DNA of 64,000 bases from JBNJGB01 sp051747385 (lineage in GTDB: Bacteria; Myxococcota_A; UBA9042; PHBI01; JACKFB01). The translations under genes and the position numbers were made by a program. Shown here piece after piece: positions 57,550-64,000 of this stretch. The stretch spans positions 124,001-188,000 of the forward strand of contig JBNJGB010000006.1 of NCBI GenBank assembly GCA_051747385.1, in the 5' to 3' direction. Each line of letters starts with the position of its first letter. The first letter of the stretch is position 1. The notes below the pieces were generated by a model. It had not been told where the DNA came from. It made no database searches and saw only the letters and a list, made by a program, of their open reading frames with translations.

Positions 57550-58046
57550 GGCGTCTCTCCCTTGCTGACCATCTCCAAGATAGCCTCCAGACCCTTCGGA
57601 CCGAAGACGTTGGACAGGGGGACCGACACGACCTTCGTCTCACCGTCGGCCGGCGGGGCGCCATACAGGCTCACCCAATACGCGCAGCGCCTGAGGATGA
57701 GCTGCTCGACGCTGTGTTCGATCCACTCGTCCTCGTCCTCTGGCAACAGGAGGACCACGAAGACGATCGGGACGGTGCGTTCAGCTCGAAGGTGGTCGTA
57801 GTGGCCCCGCTCGAGCTGCCACGCTATCCGGTCCTCCCGGAGGACATCGTCCCGGCTGGTTGCCTTGAGCTGCACGTCCACCTTCGGCCCGGCCAGCACC
57901 CCGGAGCCCACGGGATGGGCGGCCCCGATCGTGACGTCCACACAGCCGTGATCCTGGCTCCACTCTCCAATCGCGAAGCCGCATCGTGCGGCCACCGCGT
58001 GGACATAGGCCTTGCTGACCTCTTCCTTTCGCTGCTCTGGCGTCAC
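57546..58046 (-). CDS. DUF4365-like protein, putative PD-(D/E)XK nuclease fold
   Basis: A 166-residue protein. The N-terminal region (EVSKAYVHAVAARCGFAIGE) precedes DVTIGAAHPVGSG and VDVQLKATSRDD, which matches the D...(E/Q)xK core of DUF4365 and related restriction-like folds (Asp and the QLK strand). RIAWQLERGHYDHLR and PIVFVVLLLPEDEDEW are also typical. It may be the effector nuclease of a defence system; the partner helicase gene upstream is truncated. The GTG at 58046 has GAGGGAG upstream. Overlaps the following gene by four bases. Confidence 0.78.
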   Translation of the reverse strand: MTPEQRKEEVSKAYVHAVAARCGFAIGEWSQDHGCVDVTIGAAHPVGSGVLAGPKVDVQLKATSRDDVLREDRIAWQLERGHYDHLRAERTVPIVFVVLLLPEDEDEWIEHSVEQLILRRCAYWVSLYGAPPADGETKVVSVPLSNVFGPKGLEAILEMVSKGETP

Positions 58047-58120
58047 CGCGCTCCCTCACACGCCACGGCCCCCTGTCTCGCACGGTTCAGACCGCCCCGC
58101 AAGTCACCAACCGGCCCGAT

Positions 58121-60066
58121 TCATTGCGGATCCGAGACCCCCACGATCGCCGCGACGATCCTCTGACGGAGGGGCTGGACCAGGGGGACCTTCCGGAAAG
58201 CCCGCTCGAACGCAGCGGATTCGATCGGCGTCTTCCGGAGGGGCTTCTCGAGGCGATCGAGGCGCCAGAGCTTCGTGCGCCGTCGTCGCTGCGCAAGAAC
58301 CCGGCGCTGGACGGGCCGAAAGACCTCGAGCCAGGCGTCGGCCACCGCCCGGAGGTCCGGTCTCGGAGCCTGCCCATCGCCTACATCGAGCAGCGCTCGA
58401 ACGCGCGACAGCAGCTGGAAGCGGCTCTCGTCGCCGGAGCGGCGTGCGGCTTCGAGCCAGAACGGAAACACCTTCTCCGCCAACGCGAGGGCGCGTTGCC
58501 GTCGCATGGGAAGCAACGCCCGCTCCTCGGCTTCCAGGTTCTCGACAAAGCCGCTGAGCACCCGGCCCGCCGCTTCGTCCAGGTCCCGGGTCGGCGTCTC
58601 CCGGCTCAGCAGACGGCGCAAGGCCCACGCTACCTCCGCCAGGTCGGTCCGCGGCTCGCTGGAACGGCCGTCGAAGAGGACCCAGCGTGGCGCGATCCTC
58701 TGCGCGCCGCCGACGGCGAAGAAGGCCCAGGACCGGTCGCTCTGCACCACGCTGACGCTCGAGATGGTCTCCGCCTGGCTGGTCCGCATGATCGCGTAGA
58801 CGGCCTCGTCGAGGAGGCCCGCGGGCCCCACGAGCTCCCGCACCGGGCGGAAGGCATCGAACCAGGCCTCGGCCACCTCCGGCCGCTGGATGTCCGAGGC
58901 TTCCACGACCTCCTCGATGGGCAAGTCGGCATCGGAATCCGAGGGCAACGTGATATTGGCGCCGATCAGATCACTGACGATCTCGTGTCTCTCTCTCAGC
59001 AGATCTCGGCGCCTCGGGGCGAAGCCGGGGGGATCCCGCGGCCACCAGAGGGCGATCTCGTCGTGAGGGCTGTCCATCCGATCGACGCGTCCGGCGCGCT
59101 GCTCAGCGTCCCGGATGACCGTGGGCGTGTCCAGATGCACCACCGCGCCCGCCGCCTGCAGATTGATGCCCTCGCTCAACGCGTCGGAGCACAGCGCCAC
59201 CATGTGACGGCACGCCGAATCGAGCCCCAGAAGCTTCGTCGCACGTCGCTTCCCCGCCGACCCGGAGCTCCCCGTGAACAGGTCGACAGGGACGCCCCGC
59301 TCTACGAGGTGCGACCGGAACACGCTCAGGGACAAGACGTGGGCGTCGAAGCCCAACAGCAGCCGATGCCGTTCGGCGAGGGATTCCAGTAGCTCCACCT
59401 TGACGAGCTCCCGCGCATCGGAGAGCTCCAAGGCCAGCTCGCCGATCTCCTCGTAGACGCGGGCTTCGCTCCGACACGCTACCCCGTGCGCCACCGGGTC
59501 GTGGACCCAATCCGGCACGGCGCTCCGAGGGAGCTGCTTCAGACGCCACTTGGGTGGACGTCCGGCGAGTTCACCCAACCTGCCCACGACGTCCCCGGTG
59601 GAAGACTTCGCGTTCCCATCCACGCCGGGAAGCAGCGTTCCGATCGCCGCTCGCGTGCCATGGACGTGCTCGTACAGGGCCGCGATGGAAAGGTCCTCCG
59701 CCGGGCTTTGGAGCTCGTAGTAGCGGGCCCGGTGCCGCGGATAGCGAGCCGCCCGCCCCGTCGGCAGCCGATAGGCGTCGGGTTGTGCGTCGGCGATCCG
59801 GTTCAGTTCCGACCGCGTCCGCCGCACGAGGAAGCGACGGATCTCCGCGCGAATGGGCTCGAGGTCGTCGTCCGCCCCGCCTCGCCCCAGGCGCCGCAAC
59901 CGGTCCAGACGCTCGAGCCGCTTCAACGTCTCATCCGCGAAGTGGTCGGCACCGAGCAGCTCGACCATCCCGAGCAGGTCCGCCGCCGGCCGGTTGATGG
60001 GCGTGGCGGTGAACAACACCGCCGAGTCGGCCTGATTCGACATCAGCCGATTCGTGCGCGTTAACA
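58121..60066 (-). pseudogene. 5'-truncated SNF2-like SF2 helicase
   Basis: About 648 codons remain of a helicase that normally is ~1000 residues. Present are motif III (VLFTATPINRPAADLLGMVELLGAD), DLFTGSSGS, motif V (ALCSDALSEGINLQAAG) and motif VI (DAEQRAGRVDRMDSP), plus a helical C-terminal region. Missing are Walker A and the DExx box. The reading frame breaks at 60066, the exact base before the symporter-tail repeat begins at 60067, so the 5' part was replaced by that repeat. Without motifs I and II it cannot hydrolyse ATP. It would have headed the operon with the DUF4365-like protein and the 378-aa protein. Confidence 0.85.
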
Positions 60067-60198
60067 CCTCGCCGCCCTCGTCGGCCAGGCCACCGTCGTC
60101 ACCCTCTTCTTCGCCTCCGACCTGGGCTACCTCTGGTTCAACCTGGTCGGCTGCGCCGTCGTCGTCTTCTTCGCCCTCCTCTTCCAGGCGCTGCTGCC
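60067..60198 (+). repeat. Symporter-tail direct repeat, copy 2
   Basis: 124 identical bases to 56024-56147. In the symporter frame it reads LAALVGQATVVTLFFASDLG and onward to a stop at 60214, giving a C-terminus LLPSTDA. It is not preceded by any other symporter sequence, so it is a displaced gene end. Confidence 0.9.
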
Positions 60199-60240
60199 GA
60201 GCACCGACGCGTAAGGGCTTCAGATCTCGGGGGATCTCCA

Positions 60241-60270
60241 TTGGACGGGATCCCCGGCATTTCCTATGAT
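60241..60270 (+). promoter_or_regulatory. Promoter of the TIGR04255-type operon
   Basis: TTGGAC (60241-60246), an 18-bp spacer and TATGAT (60265-60270). The start site would fall near 60277, downstream of the ATG at 60273, which argues for the later TTG start at 60366. Confidence 0.5.
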
Positions 60271-60365
60271 CGATGCGCGTCGTGGGGTGCACTCGGGAAA
60301 TTGCGACCGGACACCGGGTGTTTCCAGAGCGAGTCAGCGTAACCAGGACCGCCCAGGAGCACGGC

Positions 60366-61199
60366 TTGGCCGAGGGACCGACGTTCGAGCGCCCGCCCCT
60401 CGTGGAGGTGGCCGCCGGGGTGCAGTTCCAGCCCATGGAAGGGCTCTCCATCGAGACGATGGCCCGCTACTGGGAGCTCCTGAGAGACCGCGAAGAGGAC
60501 GCCTACCCATCCTGGACGCAGCATCCGCCACTGCAGCCAATCCTCGAGTCGTTCGGAGCCGGCCGCTCCGTCGAGGTGACCTTCGACGTGCGCAGTGTTC
60601 CGCCCGTGCGCTCGATGTTCACCGACGTCAGCGGAACGCATCTCATCCAGGTGCAGCCCGACCGCTTCGTCCAGAACTGGCGCAAGCAGGGGGACCGCGA
60701 CACCGCCTACCCGCGCTACCCGATCGTTCGGGACCGGTTCGAGCGCTCCTTGGAGGAGTTCGTGGCCTTCCTCCGGGAGCGGGGCGCCGAGGAGTGGATC
60801 CCCACCCTCTGCGAGCTGACCTACGTCAACCACATCGAGCCCGGGGCAGTGTGGAGCGAACACGGGGAGGAGGATCAGGTCCTCGCGCCCCTCTCCGGAG
60901 CCCATAGCGACGACTTCCTCGGGGCGCCGGAGGGTGTCGACCTCAATCTGCGCTACCGGATTCCCGGCGCCGAGGGAGAGCCGGCTGGCCGCCTGCACGT
61001 CGTGTCCCGACCAGTCTTCCGCCGTGCCGATGGCGCGCCGATGCTGCGTCTCGATCTCTCCGCGAGGAGCCCGTTGCAGGGCGGCGTGCGGGAGGTCTCG
61101 TCGACCCTCGACCGCTGCCACGACTTCCTGGTGCGGGCGTTCCAATCCGTGACGACCCGCCGGATGCACGAAACATGGGGGTTGCGAAATGACGGCTGA
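60366..61199 (+). CDS. TIGR04255-type protein
   Basis: A 277-residue protein of a sporadically distributed family of unknown function. PTFERPPLVEVAAGVQFQPME at the N-terminus, HLIQVQPDRFVQNWRK and LCELTYVNHI are the family pattern; the C-terminus carries VSSTLDRCHDFLVRAFQSVTT. The start is TTG at 60366, six bases after AGGAG, since family members begin just before the PPL.EV motif. The ATG at 60273 would lie upstream of the predicted transcription start. Last bases overlap the next gene. TIGR04255 genes often occur in islands with small unknown partners, as here. Confidence 0.8.
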   Translation: MAEGPTFERPPLVEVAAGVQFQPMEGLSIETMARYWELLRDREEDAYPSWTQHPPLQPILESFGAGRSVEVTFDVRSVPPVRSMFTDVSGTHLIQVQPDRFVQNWRKQGDRDTAYPRYPIVRDRFERSLEEFVAFLRERGAEEWIPTLCELTYVNHIEPGAVWSEHGEEDQVLAPLSGAHSDDFLGAPEGVDLNLRYRIPGAEGEPAGRLHVVSRPVFRRADGAPMLRLDLSARSPLQGGVREVSSTLDRCHDFLVRAFQSVTTRRMHETWGLRNDG

Positions 61200-61752
61200 G
61201 ACAGCTCCCCACAGTGCCCGGCGCCTCGCCGGAACTCCATCCGCATGGGACTGGTCGCGACAAGGCGAGGCGAGGTTGTCGGATGAGTGGATCGAGAGCG
61301 CGGAGGTCGAGCGCCTGCCATCCGATGCCGCCGAGTTCGCGACGTCCGCTGCGTCCCGGGACGAGCCCATCGCCCTGACGGTCAGCTCCATGGGTGACCT
61401 GAGACGACTCCTCCCTGTCGTCCGGTCGTGCCAGGCCCTGCTCGAGCTGGGGCCGGATTGGGATTCGTATGGTGCCCGCCCGCCCCGTCCCGATCTCGTG
61501 GGCGCGGCGATTCAACTGATCGGTCGGCTCATGGCGGAAGGCGCACCGGCGCCGCACGTTCTGCCCACCAACCGCGGAGGCGTGCAGCTCGAGTGGGCCC
61601 GAAATGGGCGCGAGCTGGAGGTGGAGGTCCTGGAGCCGGACCGTTTCGAGGTGCTGTACGAGGAGGAGGGCACGGACGACGTCTTCGAGGGCGAAGTCGA
61701 CGGGGACATCCGCCCCATCCTGGCGCAGGTGAGGAAGCTGATCGCCGCCTGA
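61189..61752 (+). CDS. Uncharacterised 187-aa protein of a TIGR04255 operon
   Basis: Unknown function. The N-terminal ~75 residues are variable. The C-terminal ~110 carry LELGPDWDSYGARPPRPDLV, then VLPTNRGGVQLEWARNGREL and VEVLEPDRFEVL. The WDSYGA...P...GG.QLEW pattern recurs in small proteins encoded beside TIGR04255-type genes. It overlaps the upstream gene by 11 bases and is followed by a third gene after 23 bp. No catalytic motif is evident. Confidence 0.7.
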   Translation: MTAETAPHSARRLAGTPSAWDWSRQGEARLSDEWIESAEVERLPSDAAEFATSAASRDEPIALTVSSMGDLRRLLPVVRSCQALLELGPDWDSYGARPPRPDLVGAAIQLIGRLMAEGAPAPHVLPTNRGGVQLEWARNGRELEVEVLEPDRFEVLYEEEGTDDVFEGEVDGDIRPILAQVRKLIAA

Positions 61753-61775
61753 GCGAGCGCCTTGGAGACCCCGAC

Positions 61776-62219
61776 GTGGCGGACGACTCGTACGAGGACG
61801 ACCCCAGCATTCTCGACGAGTGGACCCTGTGGCGGCGCATCCCCCTTCGTCCCAGCCATGTCGTCCCGGACGTCCAGGGTGGATGCCGCCCGTCCTCCGC
61901 TGCCTTCCAGAACGACCCCGACGGCGGGCCCATGTCCGTCATCGTCGCGGAGCTCGGCGGGAGCGTGGAGCGGGCACTCGAGGGGCACCCGAACTTCGGT
62001 CTGGTGGCCTTCCCTGTTCGGGCGGTCCGGGAGCGCGGCCAGAAGGTGATCCGCGACCCGGTCGACGGCGAACCCGCTCATGCTGTCGTGGTGGGCAAGA
62101 AGCCGAAGAGAGGATTCTGCAAGCGAATCGCGAAGCAAGCCGGGTGGGTCGTCGGACCTGACGACTCCGAGCGCCAGGTGTGCCGCGGCCGCCAAGGGGG
62201 TACGCCACCTTCCCCGTAG
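61776..62219 (+). CDS. Third protein of the TIGR04255 operon, 3' end remodelled by a TIR element
   Basis: A 147-residue protein of unknown function. ILDEWTLWRRIPLRPSHVVP, SSAAFQNDPDGGPMSVIVAE and PAHAVVVGKKPKRG define a small family found next to TIGR04255 proteins. The start is the GTG at 61776 with GGAG upstream. From 62182 the frame enters the left TIR element: the last 12 residues (CRGRQGGTPPSP) and the stop are element sequence, so the native C-terminus has been replaced or extended. The core seems complete; activity is probably retained. Confidence 0.7.
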   Translation: MADDSYEDDPSILDEWTLWRRIPLRPSHVVPDVQGGCRPSSAAFQNDPDGGPMSVIVAELGGSVERALEGHPNFGLVAFPVRAVRERGQKVIRDPVDGEPAHAVVVGKKPKRGFCKRIAKQAGWVVGPDDSERQVCRGRQGGTPPSP

Positions 62220-62285
62220 CGGATGCCCCTTTCGGGGAAACCGAGCTGGACCGGCGAATTTCCCAGCTGTCATGGCGACCGCGGC
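62182..62285 (+). repeat. TIR element, copy A
   Basis: A ~104-bp element with terminal inverted repeats GCCGCGGCCGCCA / TGGCGACCGCGGC (one mismatch). The interior shares with copy B GGTACGCCACCTTCCCCGTA near the left end and CTGGACCGGCGAATTTCCCA plus GCTGTCATGG near the right end; the middle differs. MITE-like size and structure. It lies between the TIGR04255 operon and the VapBC-like pair. Confidence 0.75.
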
Positions 62286-62340
62286 GCGCCGACGATCGCG
62301 CAACGACACGCGACGGGCAAGGGCGAGTCCGGCCGGGACC

Positions 62341-62369
62341 TTGACGGCGTGGCCGCCCGACCCGATGTT
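62341..62369 (+). promoter_or_regulatory. Promoter of the toxin-antitoxin pair
   Basis: TTGACG (62341-62346), a 17-bp spacer and GATGTT (62364-62369). The ATG at 62377 is seven bases after the -10, so translation could be leaderless. Confidence 0.4.
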
Positions 62370-62376
62370 CATCATC

Positions 62377-62628
62377 ATGGGTATGAACAAACGCGTGCAG
62401 GTCCCGGTCGCAGAAGACGACGCCGAGCTCTTCCGAGCAGCCGCTCGCAAGGCGGGGATGCCTCTGGCCCAATGGGCGCGCCAGCTCCTTCGCCGGGAAG
62501 CGGAGTCGGTCCTCGGGGAGTCGCGCCGCTCACCGAGGGAGGCGATCGACGAGCTGTGCTCCCTGGAGGCTCCGGTCGCCGACGTGGAGACGATGATCGC
62601 CGAGTCCTACGCGGAGCGCTACGGGTGA
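62377..62628 (+). CDS. VapB-like antitoxin
   Basis: An 83-residue protein with a ribbon-helix-helix-type N-terminus (MNKRVQVPVAEDDAELFRAA, KAGMPLAQWARQLLRREAE). A C-terminal helix and tail (PREAIDELCSLEAPVADVET) would wrap the toxin. The start at ATG 62377 (or 62383) is ambiguous. Its stop overlaps the toxin start (GTGA). It should neutralise the PIN ribonuclease and autorepress the operon. Confidence 0.82.
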   Translation: MGMNKRVQVPVAEDDAELFRAAARKAGMPLAQWARQLLRREAESVLGESRRSPREAIDELCSLEAPVADVETMIAESYAERYG

Positions 62629-63029
62629 TCTTCCTCGACGCGAACGTCTTCATGTACGCGGCAGGCGCCGACAGCCCGCAGCGCGCACCGTGCCAGCGGC
62701 TGCTCCGTCGTGTCGCCTCGGGCAGCTTGCCGGCGTGCACGAACAGCGAGGTCCTCCAGGAGATCCTCCACCGCTACCGGGCGATCCGGAGGCCGGAGGT
62801 CGGCTTCCGCCTCTTCGACCTCGTGCTCGACCTGCGGCTCCCGATCCTGGCCGTCCGCGAGGAGGATCTCGTCCGGGCGCGGCAGTACGTGGAGGAGCAC
62901 CCGCGCCTTTCCACGCGGGACGCGGTGCACCTCGGGACGATGCGCGGGCACCGCGTCTCCGAGCTCTACTCCTACGACGCCGGGTTCGACGCCGTGCCCT
63001 GGGCGCGTCGCCGCGAGCCCGAGGCGTAG
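62625..63029 (+). CDS. VapC-like PIN-domain toxin
   Basis: A 134-residue PIN ribonuclease. The acidic site is Asp5 (IFLDANVFMY), Glu42 (CTNSEVLQE), Asp99 (LSTRDAVHL) and Asp118 or Asp122 (YSYDAGFDAV), all present. Such toxins cleave tRNA or rRNA when freed from the antitoxin. The GTG start overlaps the antitoxin stop. The pair is bracketed by the two TIR elements. Confidence 0.9.
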   Translation: MIFLDANVFMYAAGADSPQRAPCQRLLRRVASGSLPACTNSEVLQEILHRYRAIRRPEVGFRLFDLVLDLRLPILAVREEDLVRARQYVEEHPRLSTRDAVHLGTMRGHRVSELYSYDAGFDAVPWARRREPEA

Positions 63030-63048
63030 GCCCGGTCCGCACGTCCGG

Positions 63049-63161
63049 CGCCGCGGTCGCCAATGGGGTACGCCACCTTCCCCGTAAGAGTGTGCCCGCT
63101 GCCAGGGCGGGATCACCCAACTGGACCGGCGAATTTCCCAGCTGTCATGGCGACCGCGGCG
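63049..63161 (+). repeat. TIR element, copy B
   Basis: A 113-bp element with perfect 14-bp terminal inverted repeats, CGCCGCGGTCGCCA / TGGCGACCGCGGCG. Left and right interiors match copy A; the central ~25 bases differ. Same orientation as copy A, so the two form a direct pair around the toxin-antitoxin operon. Confidence 0.8.
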
Positions 63162-63230
63162 AGGACGATCCTGCCAGTGCCCTGCGTGCGCCGCAACGCG
63201 CGAGTCCGGGCGTGGTAGAGTCCCGCCGCC

Positions 63231-64000
63231 ATGTCCGACGCCTCACCCAAGATGCCCGGCTGTCCGGAGTGTCACCGCAAGGACGCGGTGACGGCCTTCG
63301 ATCCCGCGCAGGCGCCGCCGGAGCCGGCCCGGGTCTACGAGGAGCCCAACTTCCTCTGCACGTTCTGCGAGATCCCGTTCCGCTACGACCGGGCCGATGG
63401 CCGGTACGCTCCCTTCCGCGTGCGAAGCGGCTTCGGCGAGGTCTCGTCTCACGTCTTCGACCCGCGCCTCGGCCCGGGCGACGCGCCCATGGCCTGGGCG
63501 AAGGCCGAAGAGCGAATCCGCTGGGCCCGCGAGGCCGACGCCGGTGAGAGTCCCTTCGACTGCTTCGGGAGCCTGAAGCGCGCGGGGACCTGGATGATGA
63601 AGGGCGCCCTGGCCGCTGCGGGCCACGCCCCGGAGGTCCCGTGGCGCTACGGGGAGACGATCTTCCATCTCCTCTACTACGTCTCCTGGGACGCCCACGC
63701 AGCGATGTCGGACTTCGGGGGCCGCGTCACCAGCCTGCTCTACGGCCGGCCCATCGACGATCACGAGCCTCGACGCTTCGGCGCGCCCCAAAAGGAGCTC
63801 CCCGCGGACACCCTGCGCGAGCTGGCCGGGACCCACATCGCCGAGGCAGAGATCCTCCTCGCCCACCTGCGGGACGGCGGCCCGCTCCCCGAGTCCGCCG
63901 CGCCGTACCTGCGGGGCTACCGCCGTGGTGCGCCCCGCGGGCCCCAGCCGTGGCCGCCGCGCATCGACCTTTCCGCCCCCGAGGAGCCGCTCCCGGACAC
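63231..64000 (+). CDS. Uncharacterised protein with N-terminal zinc ribbon (C-terminus outside window)
   Basis: At least 256 residues; the frame is open to the window edge. Two cysteine pairs, CPEC (11-14) and FLCTFCEIPF, suggest a zinc ribbon at the N-terminus. The middle is Trp/Tyr-rich (TWMMKGALAAAGHAPE, ETIFHLLYYVSWDAHAAMSD), then a helical AGTHIAEAEILLAHLRDGG, and the C-terminal part is Pro/Arg-rich. No family was recognised. The start ATG at 63231 has no strong ribosome-binding site. Codon use returns to the high-GC style of the main chromosome. Confidence 0.65.
   Translation, partial: MSDASPKMPGCPECHRKDAVTAFDPAQAPPEPARVYEEPNFLCTFCEIPFRYDRADGRYAPFRVRSGFGEVSSHVFDPRLGPGDAPMAWAKAEERIRWAREADAGESPFDCFGSLKRAGTWMMKGALAAAGHAPEVPWRYGETIFHLLYYVSWDAHAAMSDFGGRVTSLLYGRPIDDHEPRRFGAPQKELPADTLRELAGTHIAEAEILLAHLRDGGPLPESAAPYLRGYRRGAPRGPQPWPPRIDLSAPEEPLPD

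Noticed and set aside
60273..60275. ATG at 60273 as start of the TIGR04255 protein
   Set aside because: It overlaps the region just after the -10 element and would precede the predicted transcription start; TTG 60366 has an ideal ribosome-binding site.
58121..60451. Complete helicase gene starting near 60451
   Set aside because: The frame upstream of 60066 is the reverse of the symporter-tail repeat and of the TIGR04255 leader; it encodes no helicase motif.

Overview
The window is strongly GC-rich with G/C-dominated third codon positions. It looks like chromosome from a Gram-negative bacterium of the Myxococcota (former Deltaproteobacteria) type. This rests on several features: a MopE-type DxDGDGY / CNGLDDDCDG calcium-motif protein, a large lipoprotein with CGDDGCGGTCG-type cysteine repeats, many lipoproteins, a Ser/Thr kinase encoded beside TPR proteins, HEAT-repeat proteins, several receiver/GGDEF proteins, and a double-length UvrA. 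The assignment is inference. No rRNA or tRNA gene and no CRISPR array was seen.

Layout. 1-14.4 kb: a FN3/MopE-like lipoprotein (cut by the window edge), two large exported TPR proteins with FlgO/CsgG-like domains, a convergent TPR + Ser/Thr-kinase pair, an IS91-transposase relic, a coiled-coil membrane protein, a HEAT protein and a lipoprotein. 14.4-16.7 kb: a HemJ-like membrane protein, MarR and TetR regulators, a relic SDR tail, and a hexamer-repeat element flanked by 15-bp direct repeats. 16.7-31.2 kb: double UvrA, a DUF1444-like protein, a receiver protein, a beta-barrel-like protein, an HPt-REC-REC-GGDEF regulator, a macro-domain deacetylase, a second inverted copy of the hexamer element, an atypical SDR, and a PAS-GGDEF-EAL protein with a damaged EAL domain. 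31.2-38.9 kb: a four-gene operon (SDR, two membrane proteins, CAP protein), a Rieske oxygenase divergent from a Uma2 nuclease, and an operon of cytochrome c, a VKOR-DsbA fusion and murI. 39-48 kb: two decayed gene fragments, a polysaccharide deacetylase, a DnaQ-WYL fusion, argR-argG behind two ARG-box-like palindromes, an apolipoprotein-like lipoprotein, a receiver, lipB, and the bacillithiol genes bshC-bshB1. 48-56 kb: a 1211-aa vWA/Cys-rich/propeller lipoprotein, a PIG-L family enzyme, a 51-aa one-helix protein, and a sodium:solute symporter.

56-64 kb is accessory. A 4.0-kb segment is bounded by a direct repeat with 124 identical bases, which is the 3' end of the symporter gene. It carries a helicase gene truncated at its 5' end exactly at the repeat, a DUF4365-like protein and an uncharacterised partner; this resembles a decayed nuclease-helicase defence cassette. 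Next come a three-gene TIGR04255-type operon and a VapBC-like toxin-antitoxin pair. The TA pair is flanked by two copies of a ~105-113-bp element with 13-14-bp terminal inverted repeats, one of which forms the 3' end of the preceding gene.

Many neighbours overlap by ATGA or GTGA, indicating translational coupling. Several genes appear to have leaderless promoters, with a -10 element ending 6-7 nt before the start codon. The most novel signals are the hexamer-repeat element, the TIR element pair around the TA module, and the symporter-tail duplication bounding the truncated helicase/DUF4365 module.
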